From the NCBI GenBank assembly GCA_947379865.1, contig CANCOY010000053.1, positions 1 through 25,903 on the forward strand: DNA of 25,903 nt. The letters run 5' to 3'. Source of the DNA: Acetobacteraceae bacterium. GTDB taxonomy: Bacteria; Pseudomonadota; Alphaproteobacteria; Zavarziniales; Zavarziniaceae. The first letter of the stretch is position 1. The number at the start of each line of letters is the position of its first letter. Position numbers and translations under genes: made by a program. This document shows, in pieces, positions 7,280 to 14,925 of this stretch. The notes under the pieces are model-generated. The model saw nothing but the letters and a program-made list of their open reading frames with translations. It made no database searches and had not been told where the DNA came from.

Positions 7280-7602
7280 TGAAGAACCTCGGCCAGATGA
7301 TGAAACAGGCCCAGGCCATGCAGGAACGCATGGCCGAAATGCAGGCCGGGCTGGAACGGGTGGAAATCACCGGCCAGTCGGGCGGCGGCATGGTGCAGGC
7401 CACGCTGTCGGGCAAGGGCGACCTCAAGAGGCTGAAGATCGACCCCAGCCTGATGGACCCGGCTGAGGCCGAGGTGGTGGAGGACCTGATCGTGGCCGCC
7501 CATGCCGATGCCAAGGCCAAGGTCGAGGCCCATACCGCCGAGGAAATGGCAAAGCTGACCGGCGGCCTGAACCTGCCCGCCGGCCTGAAGCTGCCATTCT
7601 GA
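7279..7602 (+). CDS. ybaB: YbaB/EbfC-family nucleoid-associated protein
   Basis: A small DNA-binding protein of 107 residues beginning MKNLGQMMKQAQAMQERM. The N-terminal amphipathic helix with regularly spaced Met and Gln, followed by a beta core (GGGMVQATLSGKGDL) and a final helix, is the standard YbaB/EbfC layout. The family forms dimers that bind DNA and is nearly always found between dnaX and recR, as here. The ATG at 7279 overlaps the last base of the dnaX stop (TGATG), so translation is coupled. A GTG three bases upstream is possible but less likely. Confidence 0.95.
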   Translation: MKNLGQMMKQAQAMQERMAEMQAGLERVEITGQSGGGMVQATLSGKGDLKRLKIDPSLMDPAEAEVVEDLIVAAHADAKAKVEAHTAEEMAKLTGGLNLPAGLKLPF

Positions 7603-7630
7603 ACGGCAAGACCGATCCGGAACCCAGACC

Positions 7631-8260
7631 TTGGCCCATGAAACCCGCCGTGGCGCCGCCGGCACCACCGGCGCCGAGATCGACCGGCTGATCCAGTTGC
7701 TGGCGCGCCTGCCGGGCCTGGGGCCACGTTCGGCCAGGCGCGCCGCCCTCTATCTGATCGACCGCAAGGAAAGCCTGATGGCGCCGCTGGCCTCAGCCCT
7801 GGCCAATGCGGCGGAGCGGGTGGGGCCATGCCCCGTCTGCGGCAATCTGGATACGGTGGACCCCTGCACCATCTGCCGTGACGAGCGCCGCGACCCCGCC
7901 CTTGTCTGCGTGGTGGAGACCGTGGGCGACCTGTGGGCCATCGAGCGCTCCGGCGCCTTCCGGGGGCGCTATCATGTGCTGGGCGGCACCCTGTCGGCGC
8001 TGGATGGCGTCGGCCCCGACGACCTCAGGATCACGGATCTGGTGGCGCGGGTGCGCGAAGGCCTGCTGAGCGAGGTGATTCTGGCCACCAATGCCACCGT
8101 GGATGGCCAGACCACGGCGCATTACCTGACCGACATGCTGGCGCCCACGGGCGTGGCCGTCTCGCGGCTGGCCCATGGCGTGCCGGTGGGCGGCGAACTG
8201 GACTATCTCGACGATGGCACCCTCTCGGCCGCCCTCAAGGCCCGCAGGCCTTTTGGCTGA
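7631..8260 (+). CDS. recR: Recombination mediator RecR
   Basis: A 209-residue DNA-repair protein that works with RecF/RecO to load RecA at gaps. It shows the helix-hairpin-helix LPGLGPRSARRAALYL near 28-42, a C4 zinc finger with Cys67, Cys70, Cys79 and Cys82, and a Toprim domain starting VCVVETVGDLWAIERSG, with the conserved GGTLSALDGVGPDDL following. The only usable start in frame is TTG at 7631: no ATG or GTG occurs between the ybaB stop and the conserved region. The ribosome binding site before it is poor. It is the third gene of the dnaX-ybaB-recR set, 28 bases after ybaB. Confidence 0.95.
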   Translation: MAHETRRGAAGTTGAEIDRLIQLLARLPGLGPRSARRAALYLIDRKESLMAPLASALANAAERVGPCPVCGNLDTVDPCTICRDERRDPALVCVVETVGDLWAIERSGAFRGRYHVLGGTLSALDGVGPDDLRITDLVARVREGLLSEVILATNATVDGQTTAHYLTDMLAPTGVAVSRLAHGVPVGGELDYLDDGTLSAALKARRPFG

Positions 8261-8305
8261 GAGGCTCTGGGGCTCTCTGGGGCGCTCTGAAGCCCACCTG
8301 CCCGC

Positions 8306-8334
8306 TTGACCTCGGCCAGCGACGGTCTTAGCTA
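8306..8334 (+). promoter_or_regulatory. Possible def promoter, near-leaderless
   Basis: TTGACC at 8306-8311 and a TAGCTA hexamer at 8329-8334 are separated by 17 bases. The GCTA core resembles the GCTANAWC -10 box described in Caulobacter, but the hexamer matches TATAAT poorly. The ATG of def is only 5 bases further on, so initiation here would give a transcript with almost no leader. No properly spaced Shine-Dalgarno precedes def: the AAGGG is one base from the ATG. Confidence 0.3.
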
Positions 8335-8339
8335 AGGGC

Positions 8340-8855
8340 ATGGCCATTCGTCAGATCCTTACCGCGCCCGATCCGCGCCTGAAGCAGAAATCCAAGACGG
8401 TCGACGCCGTTGATGACGGCCTGCGCCGCCTGATGGATGACATGCTGGACACCATGTATGACGCGCCGGGCATTGGCCTGGCGGCGGTGCAGCTGGGCGT
8501 GCCCAAGCGCGTGGTGGTGATGGACGTCTCCCGCGAGGGGGAACCGGCGGCGCCACAACACTTCGTCAATCCGGAGATCCTGTGGGCCTCAGACGAACTC
8601 GCCACCTATGAGGAAGGCTGCCTTTCGGTGCCGGAGCATTATGCCGATGTGGCCCGCCCGGCCCGCTGCCGCGTGCGCTTCCTCGACTACCAGGGCGAAA
8701 TCCGCGAGCTTGAGGCCGATGGCCTGATGGCCACCTGCCTGCAGCACGAGATCGACCATCTGGAAGGCGTGCTGTTCGTCGACCATCTCAGCACGGTCAA
8801 GCGCAGCATGATCCTGCGCAAGCTGACCAAGCAGAAGCGCCTTACCGGCGTCTGA
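8340..8855 (+). CDS. def: Peptide deformylase
   Basis: A 171-residue metalloenzyme that removes the formyl group from the N-terminal Met of new proteins. All three signature motifs are intact: GIGLAAVQLG with Gln51, EEGCLSVP with metal ligand Cys94, and HEIDH at 136-140 giving the two His ligands and the catalytic Glu. The length is that of type 1 enzymes. The C-terminal basic helix (RSMILRKLTKQKR) is a usual feature. The start at 8340 agrees with the normal family N-terminus (MAIRQILTAPDPRL). It is followed 59 bases later by fmt, its functional opposite. Confidence 0.97.
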   Translation: MAIRQILTAPDPRLKQKSKTVDAVDDGLRRLMDDMLDTMYDAPGIGLAAVQLGVPKRVVVMDVSREGEPAAPQHFVNPEILWASDELATYEEGCLSVPEHYADVARPARCRVRFLDYQGEIRELEADGLMATCLQHEIDHLEGVLFVDHLSTVKRSMILRKLTKQKRLTGV

Positions 8856-8900
8856 GGCGGGGGGGATTTACGCCCCCTCTTCCCTGCATCGGGGCATGGG

Positions 8901-8908
8901 GCTAAAAC
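8901..8908 (+). promoter_or_regulatory. Possible -10 element just before fmt
   Basis: GCTAAAAC matches the alphaproteobacterial (Caulobacter-derived) -10 consensus GCTANAWC exactly and ends 6 bases before the fmt ATG. There is no convincing -35 box at the usual distance and no Shine-Dalgarno before fmt, so a leaderless transcript is possible. Chance similarity is a real alternative. Confidence 0.25.
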
Positions 8909-8914
8909 TGCGCC

Positions 8915-9865
8915 ATGACGACACCCTTGCGCCTTGCCTTCATGGGCACGCCCGACTTCTCGGTGCCGACCCTGGCCGCCCTGATCGCCGCCGGGCACGA
9001 GATTGCCGCCGTCTATTGCCAGCCGCCCCGCCCCGCCGGGCGCGGCATGGCGGACCGCCCCTCGCCGGTGCAGGCCTTTGCCGAGGCACGGGGCCTTGCG
9101 GTGCGCCACCCCATCAGCCTGAAGGGCGCGGAAGCGCAGGCCGAGTTCGCCGCCCTTGGCCTTGATGCCGCCGTGGTGGTGGCCTATGGCCTGATCCTGC
9201 CCCAAGTGGTGCTGGATGCGCCGCGCCTTGGCTGTTTCAATGTCCATGCCTCGCTGTTGCCGCGCTGGCGGGGCGCCGCACCAATCCACCGGGCCGTGCT
9301 GGCAGGCGATGCCGAAACGGGTGTCACCATCATGGAGATGGAGGCGGGGCTGGATACCGGTCCCATGCTGCTGGTAGGCCGCCTGCCCATCACCGCCACC
9401 ACCACAACAGCCGACCTGCACGACAGCCTGGCCGACCTTGGCGCCCGCCTGATGGTGGAGGCCCTGGCGGCGGTGGACGCGGGTCGCCTGCAGGCGATGG
9501 CCCAGTCCGACGACGGCACCACCTATGCCGCCAAGATCGCCAAGGACGAGGGCCAGATTGATTGGTCCCTGCCCGCCGGCCAGATCGACCGCCTGGTGCG
9601 CGCCCTTGGCGCCAGCCCCGGCACCTGGACCACCCTTGGTGGCGAACGCTTCAAGATCCAGGCCGTGGCGCCCGCCGACCTGGCGGTGCCCGTGGGCACG
9701 GCACCCGGCACGGTGCTGGACAGCCAGCTGGGCATTGCCTGTGGCGAGGGAACCTTGCGCATTACCCGCGCCCAACGGCCGGGCAAGGCGCCGCAGGACG
9801 CCGAGGTGCTGTTGCGCGGCTGGCCCGTGGCGCCGGGCACCGTGCTGGGCCGGACAGAGCCGTGA
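8915..9865 (+). CDS. fmt: Methionyl-tRNA formyltransferase
   Basis: This enzyme formylates initiator Met-tRNA using 10-formyl-tetrahydrofolate; it has 316 residues. The N-terminal Rossmann-like domain begins RLAFMGTPDFSVPTL. The formyl-transfer centre is intact: Asn109 and His111 in FNVHASLLPRWRG, and Asp147 in EAGLDTGP. The C-terminal tRNA-binding domain contains the expected AAKIAKDEGQIDW segment. The ATG at 8915 gives the usual short N-terminus. Its stop overlaps the GTG start of truA (GTGA), so the two are translationally coupled. Confidence 0.97.
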   Translation: MTTPLRLAFMGTPDFSVPTLAALIAAGHEIAAVYCQPPRPAGRGMADRPSPVQAFAEARGLAVRHPISLKGAEAQAEFAALGLDAAVVVAYGLILPQVVLDAPRLGCFNVHASLLPRWRGAAPIHRAVLAGDAETGVTIMEMEAGLDTGPMLLVGRLPITATTTTADLHDSLADLGARLMVEALAAVDAGRLQAMAQSDDGTTYAAKIAKDEGQIDWSLPAGQIDRLVRALGASPGTWTTLGGERFKIQAVAPADLAVPVGTAPGTVLDSQLGIACGEGTLRITRAQRPGKAPQDAEVLLRGWPVAPGTVLGRTEP

Positions 9866-10632
9866 CACGTTACCGCATTGTCGTGGAATACGACGGCACA
9901 GATTTTGTCGGCTGGCAGCGGCAGGAGGCCGGGCGCGCCTCCATCCAGGGTGCCATCGAAGACGCCATCTTTGCCTTTTCGGGTGAGCGCATCAGCATGA
10001 TGGCGGCCGGCCGCACCGATGCCGGCGTCCATGCCCGTGGCCAGGTGGCGCATTTCGATCTGGTGCGGTCCCACGTGCCCCGCAAGGTGCTGACGGCCAT
10101 CAACTTCTTTCTGCGCCCGGCCCCCATTTCCATCCTGGAGGTGGAAGAGGTGACGGAGCAGTTCCACGCCCGCTTTGATGCCACCTGGCGGGCCTATCGC
10201 TATCGCATCCTCAACCGCATTGCCCCGCCCGCCCTTGACCGCGCCCAGGTCTGGCATGTGGTGGCGCCGCTGGATGTGGACCTGATGAACGCCGGTGCCG
10301 CCCATCTGGTGGGCCATCACGACTTCACCACTTTCCGCGCCACCCACTGCCAGGCGCGCTCGCCCGAGCGGACCCTGGGTATTCTGAAGGTGGTGCGGGA
10401 CGGCGACGTGATTGATGTCTTTGCCGAGGCACGCTCGTTCCTGCACAACCAGGTGCGTTCCATGGTGGGCACGCTGAAAGCCGTGGGCGAGGGGCGCTGG
10501 CAGCCAGACGACGTGGCGCGGGTACTTGCCGCCCGCGACCGCACACGCTGCGGCATGACGGCACCGGCGGCGGGCCTCACCCTGATGTCGGTGGACTATC
10601 GGCCACGCGCCTTTGACGGCAGCTTCGTGTAA
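9862..10632 (+). CDS. truA: tRNA pseudouridine(38-40) synthase
   Basis: A 256-residue enzyme that makes pseudouridine at positions 38-40 of the tRNA anticodon stem. The N-terminus TRYRIVVEYDGTDFVGWQRQ and the catalytic AGRTDAGVHARGQVAHF, with nucleophile Asp53, are typical. RSFLHNQVRSMVGTL near the C-terminus is the other family signature. The start is GTG at 9862, overlapping the fmt stop by 4 bases; the frame is open further upstream inside fmt, but homology begins here. It converges with dapE, whose stop is 23 bases away with no strong terminator between them. Confidence 0.96.
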   Translation: MTRYRIVVEYDGTDFVGWQRQEAGRASIQGAIEDAIFAFSGERISMMAAGRTDAGVHARGQVAHFDLVRSHVPRKVLTAINFFLRPAPISILEVEEVTEQFHARFDATWRAYRYRILNRIAPPALDRAQVWHVVAPLDVDLMNAGAAHLVGHHDFTTFRATHCQARSPERTLGILKVVRDGDVIDVFAEARSFLHNQVRSMVGTLKAVGEGRWQPDDVARVLAARDRTRCGMTAPAAGLTLMSVDYRPRAFDGSFV

Positions 10633-10655
10633 TCAGCTGGGTTAATCAGCCAGAT

Positions 10656-11828
10656 TCAGGCAGCCAGAAAACCCCGGATCACCTCGGCATAGATCCGCGT
10701 CAGGGCCTCGATATCGGCCACCGCCGCATTCTCGTCCACCTTGTGCATGGTCTGGCCAACAAGGCCAAACTCCGCCACCGGACAGACACTGTGGATGAAG
10801 CGCGCGTCCGAGGTGCCGCCCGTGGTGGAAAATTCCGGGCGGCGGCCCAGCACCGCCTCGCAGGCGTCTGCAATCAGGCCGTTGAAGGCGCCGGGCGGTG
10901 TGAGGAACGCCTCACCCGTTACCTGCGCCTTCAGGGTCCAGCTGCCCACCTCACCACAGACCCCGGTGGCGATGGCCCGCACCCGCTCCTCAAGCGATCG
11001 CGCCGTGTGCAGATCATTGAAGCGCACGTTGAAGGCGGCACTGGCGCGGGCCGGGATCACATTGGTGGCAGGGTTGCCCACGTCCACGCTGGTGACCACC
11101 AGGCTGGAGGGCTGGAAATGCGCCGTGCCCGTATCAAGCACCCAGGCATCCAGCGCCGCCAATATCCGCACCAGACGGGGAATGGGATTGTCGGCCAGAT
11201 GGGGATAGGCCACATGGCCCTGGGCGCCCGTGACCTCAAGCCGGAAATTCACGCTGCCGCGCCGGCCGATCTTGATCATTTCGCCAAGCGCCATGGGATT
11301 GGTCGGCTCCCCCACGAGGCAGGCATCGGGGCGCTCGCCCCGGGCGGCCATCCAGTCGAGGACCTTCACCGTGCCATTGATCGCCGGGCCTTCCTCGTCG
11401 CCGGTGATCAGCAGGCTGATGGAACCGTTCAGCGGTCCGCCAGAGGTGACCTGCGCCACCGCTGCCACAAAGGCGGCAATCGCCCCCTTCATATCGGAGG
11501 CACCCCGCCCGAACAGGCGGCCACCCTCGATGACGGCGGCAAACGGGTCCACCGTCCACGCTGCCGTATCACCCACCGGCACCACATCCGTATGGCCGGC
11601 AAAGCACAGGTGGCGGCCACCCGTGCCAAGGCGGGCATAGAGATTGTCGATGTCGGGCGTGCCCGGCGCCTGAAACGGCAGGCGCCAGCAGGCAAAGCCC
11701 AAAGCCTCCAGCGCCCGCTGCAGCACGTCCAGCGCCCCCGCATCCTCTGGCGTTACACTGGGCCGTGCGATCAGGGCACGCGCCAGAGCGACGGGATCAA
11801 GGACGAAGGGCGTGGCGGCGGCAGTCAT
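10656..11828 (-). CDS. dapE: Succinyl-diaminopimelate desuccinylase
   Basis: A zinc hydrolase of 390 residues (M20 family) in the succinylase branch of lysine/diaminopimelate synthesis. It removes succinate from N-succinyl-L,L-diaminopimelate. Metal-binding motifs are intact: GHTDVVP with His79, GRGASDMKG with Asp112, TGDEEG with Glu145/Glu146, and GQTMHKVDE near the C-terminus. TGGTSDARFI is the DapE-specific signature that separates it from ArgE and other M20 peptidases. It starts 9 bases after dapD, so the two steps of the pathway are co-transcribed. Confidence 0.97.
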   Translation of the reverse strand: MTAAATPFVLDPVALARALIARPSVTPEDAGALDVLQRALEALGFACWRLPFQAPGTPDIDNLYARLGTGGRHLCFAGHTDVVPVGDTAAWTVDPFAAVIEGGRLFGRGASDMKGAIAAFVAAVAQVTSGGPLNGSISLLITGDEEGPAINGTVKVLDWMAARGERPDACLVGEPTNPMALGEMIKIGRRGSVNFRLEVTGAQGHVAYPHLADNPIPRLVRILAALDAWVLDTGTAHFQPSSLVVTSVDVGNPATNVIPARASAAFNVRFNDLHTARSLEERVRAIATGVCGEVGSWTLKAQVTGEAFLTPPGAFNGLIADACEAVLGRRPEFSTTGGTSDARFIHSVCPVAEFGLVGQTMHKVDENAAVADIEALTRIYAEVIRGFLAA

Positions 11829-11837
11829 GGGCGTGCC

Positions 11838-12680
11838 TCAGTCGCGCAGCAGTTCGTTGATCGAGGTCTTGGAGCGGGTCTGTTCATCCACCCGCTTGAC
11901 GATGACGGCGCAATAAAGCCCCGGCACATGGGTGCCGTCGGGGCGCGTGCCACCACCCAGCGTGCCCGGCACCACCACGGAATAGGCCGGCACCCGGCCC
12001 CGGAAAACCTCGCCCGTGGCGCGGTCGACGATCTTGGTGGAGGCGCCGATATAGACACCCATGGACAGGACGGAACCGGTTTCCACCACCACGCCTTCCG
12101 CCACTTCCGAGCGGGCGCCGATGAAGCAGTTGTCCTCGATGATCACGGGGCCGGCCTGGATGGGCTCCAGCACGCCGCCGATGCCCGCACCGCCAGAGAT
12201 GTGGCAGTTCTTGCCGATCTGCGCGCACGAGCCAACGGTTGCCCAGGTATCCACCATGGTACCCGTGTCCACATAGGCGCCCAGATTGACGAACGAGGGC
12301 ATCAGCACCACGCCCGGCGCGATGAAGGCCGAACGCCGCACCACGGCACCAGGCACAGCGCGAAAGCCCGCCTGGCGGAAACGCGCCGCGTCCCAGCCGG
12401 CAAATTTCGAGGGCACCTTGTCGAACCAGCCGGTATCGGTGCCGGGGCCGCCGGGGATCAGTTCCATGTCGTTGAGGCGGAAGGACAGCAGCACCGCCTT
12501 CTTCAGCCACTGGTTTACGGTCCAGCCCCCATTCCCCTTCTCGGCCACGCGCAGGGTGCCGGCATCAAGGCCGGCGAGCGCCGCCTCCACCGCCTCGCGC
12601 ACGGCGCCGGTGGTGGCAAGGTTGATGCCGTCGCGGGCTTCCCAGGCGGCGTCGATGGTCTGTTCGAGGTTGGCGGTCAT
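11838..12680 (-). CDS. dapD: 2,3,4,5-tetrahydropyridine-2,6-dicarboxylate N-succinyltransferase
   Basis: This enzyme succinylates tetrahydrodipicolinate in diaminopimelate synthesis; it has 280 residues. The N-terminal helical part begins MTANLEQTIDAAWEARDGIN. The middle is a left-handed beta helix of hexapeptide repeats (for example NLGAYVDTGTMVDTWATVGS and GAGIGGVLEPIQAGPVIIED). The C-terminus CAVIVKRVDEQTRSKTSINE is typical. GGAAGA 5 bases before the ATG at 12680 fixes this start; an extension to 12713 is not needed. It is the upstream gene of a dapD-dapE pair. Confidence 0.97.
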   Translation of the reverse strand: MTANLEQTIDAAWEARDGINLATTGAVREAVEAALAGLDAGTLRVAEKGNGGWTVNQWLKKAVLLSFRLNDMELIPGGPGTDTGWFDKVPSKFAGWDAARFRQAGFRAVPGAVVRRSAFIAPGVVLMPSFVNLGAYVDTGTMVDTWATVGSCAQIGKNCHISGGAGIGGVLEPIQAGPVIIEDNCFIGARSEVAEGVVVETGSVLSMGVYIGASTKIVDRATGEVFRGRVPAYSVVVPGTLGGGTRPDGTHVPGLYCAVIVKRVDEQTRSKTSINELLRD

Positions 12681-12753
12681 GGCGCTCTTCCGGTCTGGAT
12701 CATAAGGAAACAAGGGGGCAGGCCCCGCATCATGAGAAGCCGCCCGCCCCTGT

Positions 12754-12816
12754 CAATGCGGATGGGGCAATGCGGATGGAGCAATGCGGATGGGGCAATG
12801 CGGATGGGGCAATGCA
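12754..12816. repeat. Tandem repeat of a 14-bp unit, four copies plus a partial copy
   Basis: The unit CAATGCGGATGGGG occurs at 12754, 12768, 12782 and 12796, with one base changed in the second copy (GGAG for GGGG). A degenerate partial copy starts at 12810. It fills most of the gap between the end of the HAD gene and the start of dapD, ending about 7 bases before the HAD stop. Fourteen bases is not a multiple of three, so it is unlikely to be coding. It looks like a small minisatellite made by slippage. It lies within what may be the dapD promoter region. Confidence 0.9.
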
Positions 12817-12822
12817 GACAGC

Positions 12823-13521
12823 TCAGGCGGGGTCGGCCAGATGGGCCGTGAGGCCATCAAGCCAGATGGCAAGGTCATCCACCACATGATGGACGAAATC
12901 CGGCGCTTCCCCATTTTCCGGCAGGCGCGACCACTCGGTCTGGCCGGGGATCCACACCGTGGTCATACCAAGGGCGGCGGCGGGCGCCAGGTTGGCGACG
13001 ATGTCTTCCACCATGATGGCGGTATGGGGCTTCACCCCCAGGGCCTCCAGCATGGTGCCATAGGGGACGGGATCGGGTTTGGGCACGAAATCGGCGGCCA
13101 CAATGTCGAAGATCCCCTCGAAATGATGGTCGATGCCAAGGGCCTGGGTCACCCGCTCGGCATGGCGGACAGAGCCGTTGGTATAGACCAGCTTGCGCCC
13201 CGGCAGGCGGCCCAGCGCCCTGTCCAGCACCTTGTCGTGCGAAACGGTCGCCAGATCGATGTCGTGAACATAGTCGAGGAAAGCATGCGGGTTGATCCCA
13301 TGCTCCACCATCAGGCCGCGCATGGTGGTGCCATAGGTGCGGAACAGGCCCTTTTGCACCGTACGGGCCTCGTCGTGCGGCACCTTCAGCAGGTCGGCGA
13401 CAAAGGTCCGCATCTTGATGTCGATGAGGGCAAAGAGGTCGAGGCGGGCGGGATAGAGCGTGTTATCGAGATCGAAAATCCACGCCTCGGCCGCGACGAT
13501 GGGGTCGAGGGGTCTGGTCAT
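12823..13521 (-). CDS. HAD-family pyrimidine 5'-nucleotidase-like phosphatase
   Basis: A 232-residue haloacid-dehalogenase hydrolase. Motif I is WIFDLDNTLYP with the nucleophile Asp17 and acid/base Asp19. Motif II is VYTNGSVRHA. The motif III Lys (FVPKPDP) and motif IV VEDIVANL follow. FDLDNTLYP and the overall length match the SDT1-like pyrimidine 5'-nucleotidase subgroup, which dephosphorylates UMP/CMP-like nucleotides; the natural substrate here is not certain. It is transcribed towards dapD, with the 14-bp tandem repeat in between, and diverges from the DUF2336 gene. Confidence 0.88.
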   Translation of the reverse strand: MTRPLDPIVAAEAWIFDLDNTLYPARLDLFALIDIKMRTFVADLLKVPHDEARTVQKGLFRTYGTTMRGLMVEHGINPHAFLDYVHDIDLATVSHDKVLDRALGRLPGRKLVYTNGSVRHAERVTQALGIDHHFEGIFDIVAADFVPKPDPVPYGTMLEALGVKPHTAIMVEDIVANLAPAAALGMTTVWIPGQTEWSRLPENGEAPDFVHHVVDDLAIWLDGLTAHLADPA

Positions 13522-13569
13522 GACCCCAAGATGGCGCGCTCAGGCCCGCCGGGCAAGCCGCGCGGCACA

Positions 13570-13584
13570 TTAAGCAGACGTTAA
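13570..13584. promoter_or_regulatory. TTAA-N7-TTAA box, candidate CtrA site
   Basis: TTAA at 13570-13573 and TTAA at 13581-13584 are separated by exactly 7 bases (GCAGACG). This matches the full-length binding consensus of the alphaproteobacterial cell-cycle/motility regulator CtrA. It lies in the 122-base gap between the divergent HAD gene and the DUF2336 gene, about 60 bases before the latter. Binding is inferred from the motif alone. Confidence 0.45.
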
Positions 13585-13643
13585 AGACCTTGGCTGAATT
13601 ATAGGAAAGATCACCTGGGGGGTGGGCGGTTCCAGTTGCTTGG

Positions 13644-14918
13644 ATGCGGGGAAAGATGGGCGACGACCCGAAAACATCACGCCGCAGCATTCTGGGCAGG
13701 CTGCTTGAGCGGCTTGGCTTGATGCGACGACTGCCTCCACCCGCAATCCCTGCGGGCCTGCCCGTCTTGCTGCTGGGCAGTGACGGAGCCATGTCCGAGG
13801 TGATCGATGTCGTATCCGAGGAGGCGCCAGCGCCCGCGAACAGCCCCGAACCCGAGATCATCCCCGCCCGGCAGGCCCAGGACGGCGATGAAGCCGCGCG
13901 CCTGAGCCTGGCGCAGAAAATCGGACGCCTCATCCCGGACCTCAGCCAGGGGGGCGCCGGGCGACTGAATGATGGCGTGCTGCAAACGCTTGATGACCTG
14001 GCAAAGGATACGCTGCCCGCCGTGCGCCAGATCCTGGCCGAGGCCATCTGCCGCTCCCCCAGTGTGCCGCCCGAAACAGTGCGGCGGCTGGCGCAGGATC
14101 TGGAGGCCACGGTTGCGGTGCCGATCCTGCAGTATTCGCCGCTGCTGTCCGATGCTGATCTGCTGGAACTGATCGCCGCCTCATCAGTCACCGAACGGCT
14201 GACGGCCATTGCCAGCCGCGCCGAGGTCTCGGCCCCTGTGGCTGACGCCGTGGTTGCACGCTTTGACGTGCCCGCCATTGCCGCCCTTCTGGCCAACAAG
14301 GGGGCAACCCTGCGCGAGGCCACGCTGGACGCGGTGGTGGGCCATGTGGAGGAAAATCTGGCCGAGGGTATCAGCATGCTGCACGCCCCTTTGGCCCTGC
14401 GCCCTGATCTCTCGGCGCGGGCTGCCCGCCGCATTGCAGGGCTTGTTGCGGCCTCGCTGGTAAGCGTTCTGGCCGAACGCCACGGCCTTGACCGCAGCGC
14501 GGTGCAGGAATTGCGCGCGCAGACCCGCCGCAGCCTTAGCGCCTCGCTGCCAGATCCGCAGAAAGACACGGCCCGCGACCAATCGCGCGATGCCCGCCAG
14601 GACTATGCCGACGGCCTGCTGACAGAGGTCAGCGTGAATGCCGCCCTTGATGCCGGGCGACGCGCCTATGTGATGGAAGCCCTTTCCATCCGCAGCCGCC
14701 TGCCCGGGCCAACCGTGCGACGTATCGTGGAAAGCCGCAGCAGCAAGCCCATAACGGCCCTGGCGTGGAAGGCGGGTTTTTCCATGCGGACGGCAATGAA
14801 GCTGCAGGCAAGCCTTGGCCACATCCCGCCGCTGGCCCGCATCAATGCCCGCAACGGCACCGATTACCCCTTCAGCCCCGACGAGATGATCCTGCAGATC
14901 GAGTTCTTCGTCGGGTGA
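13644..14918 (+). CDS. DUF2336 domain-containing protein
   Basis: A 424-residue soluble protein of unknown function. A basic, Arg-rich N-terminus and a Pro/Glu-rich linker (to about residue 80) precede an alpha-helical region. That region contains the DUF2336 pattern: LDDLAKDTLPAVRQILAEA, then VAVPILQYSPLLSDADLLEL, then the IASRAEVSAPVADAV and LLANKGATLREATLD helices. The family is largely restricted to Alphaproteobacteria. The layout suggests HEAT-like helical repeats. The start is uncertain: ATG at 13644 or ATG at 13656 (MGDDPK); neither has a well-spaced ribosome binding site. It converges on argB with a 7-base gap. A TTAA-N7-TTAA box upstream hints at cell-cycle or motility control. Confidence 0.88.
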   Translation: MRGKMGDDPKTSRRSILGRLLERLGLMRRLPPPAIPAGLPVLLLGSDGAMSEVIDVVSEEAPAPANSPEPEIIPARQAQDGDEAARLSLAQKIGRLIPDLSQGGAGRLNDGVLQTLDDLAKDTLPAVRQILAEAICRSPSVPPETVRRLAQDLEATVAVPILQYSPLLSDADLLELIAASSVTERLTAIASRAEVSAPVADAVVARFDVPAIAALLANKGATLREATLDAVVGHVEENLAEGISMLHAPLALRPDLSARAARRIAGLVAASLVSVLAERHGLDRSAVQELRAQTRRSLSASLPDPQKDTARDQSRDARQDYADGLLTEVSVNAALDAGRRAYVMEALSIRSRLPGPTVRRIVESRSSKPITALAWKAGFSMRTAMKLQASLGHIPPLARINARNGTDYPFSPDEMILQIEFFVG

Positions 14919-14925
14919 TGGTGAT

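Noticed and set aside
8856..8890. Terminator between def and fmt (G-run / C-run hairpin)
   Set aside because: The stem needs a bulge and no T tract follows. It may pair but is too weak to call.
8687..9868. Long minus-strand open frame across fmt
   Set aside because: It is antisense to fmt with no domain; its length is explained by high GC at third positions.
10743..12851. Long plus-strand open frame across dapE and dapD
   Set aside because: It is the shadow of two well-supported minus-strand genes. Its composition is His/Gly/Arg-rich and no motif is seen.
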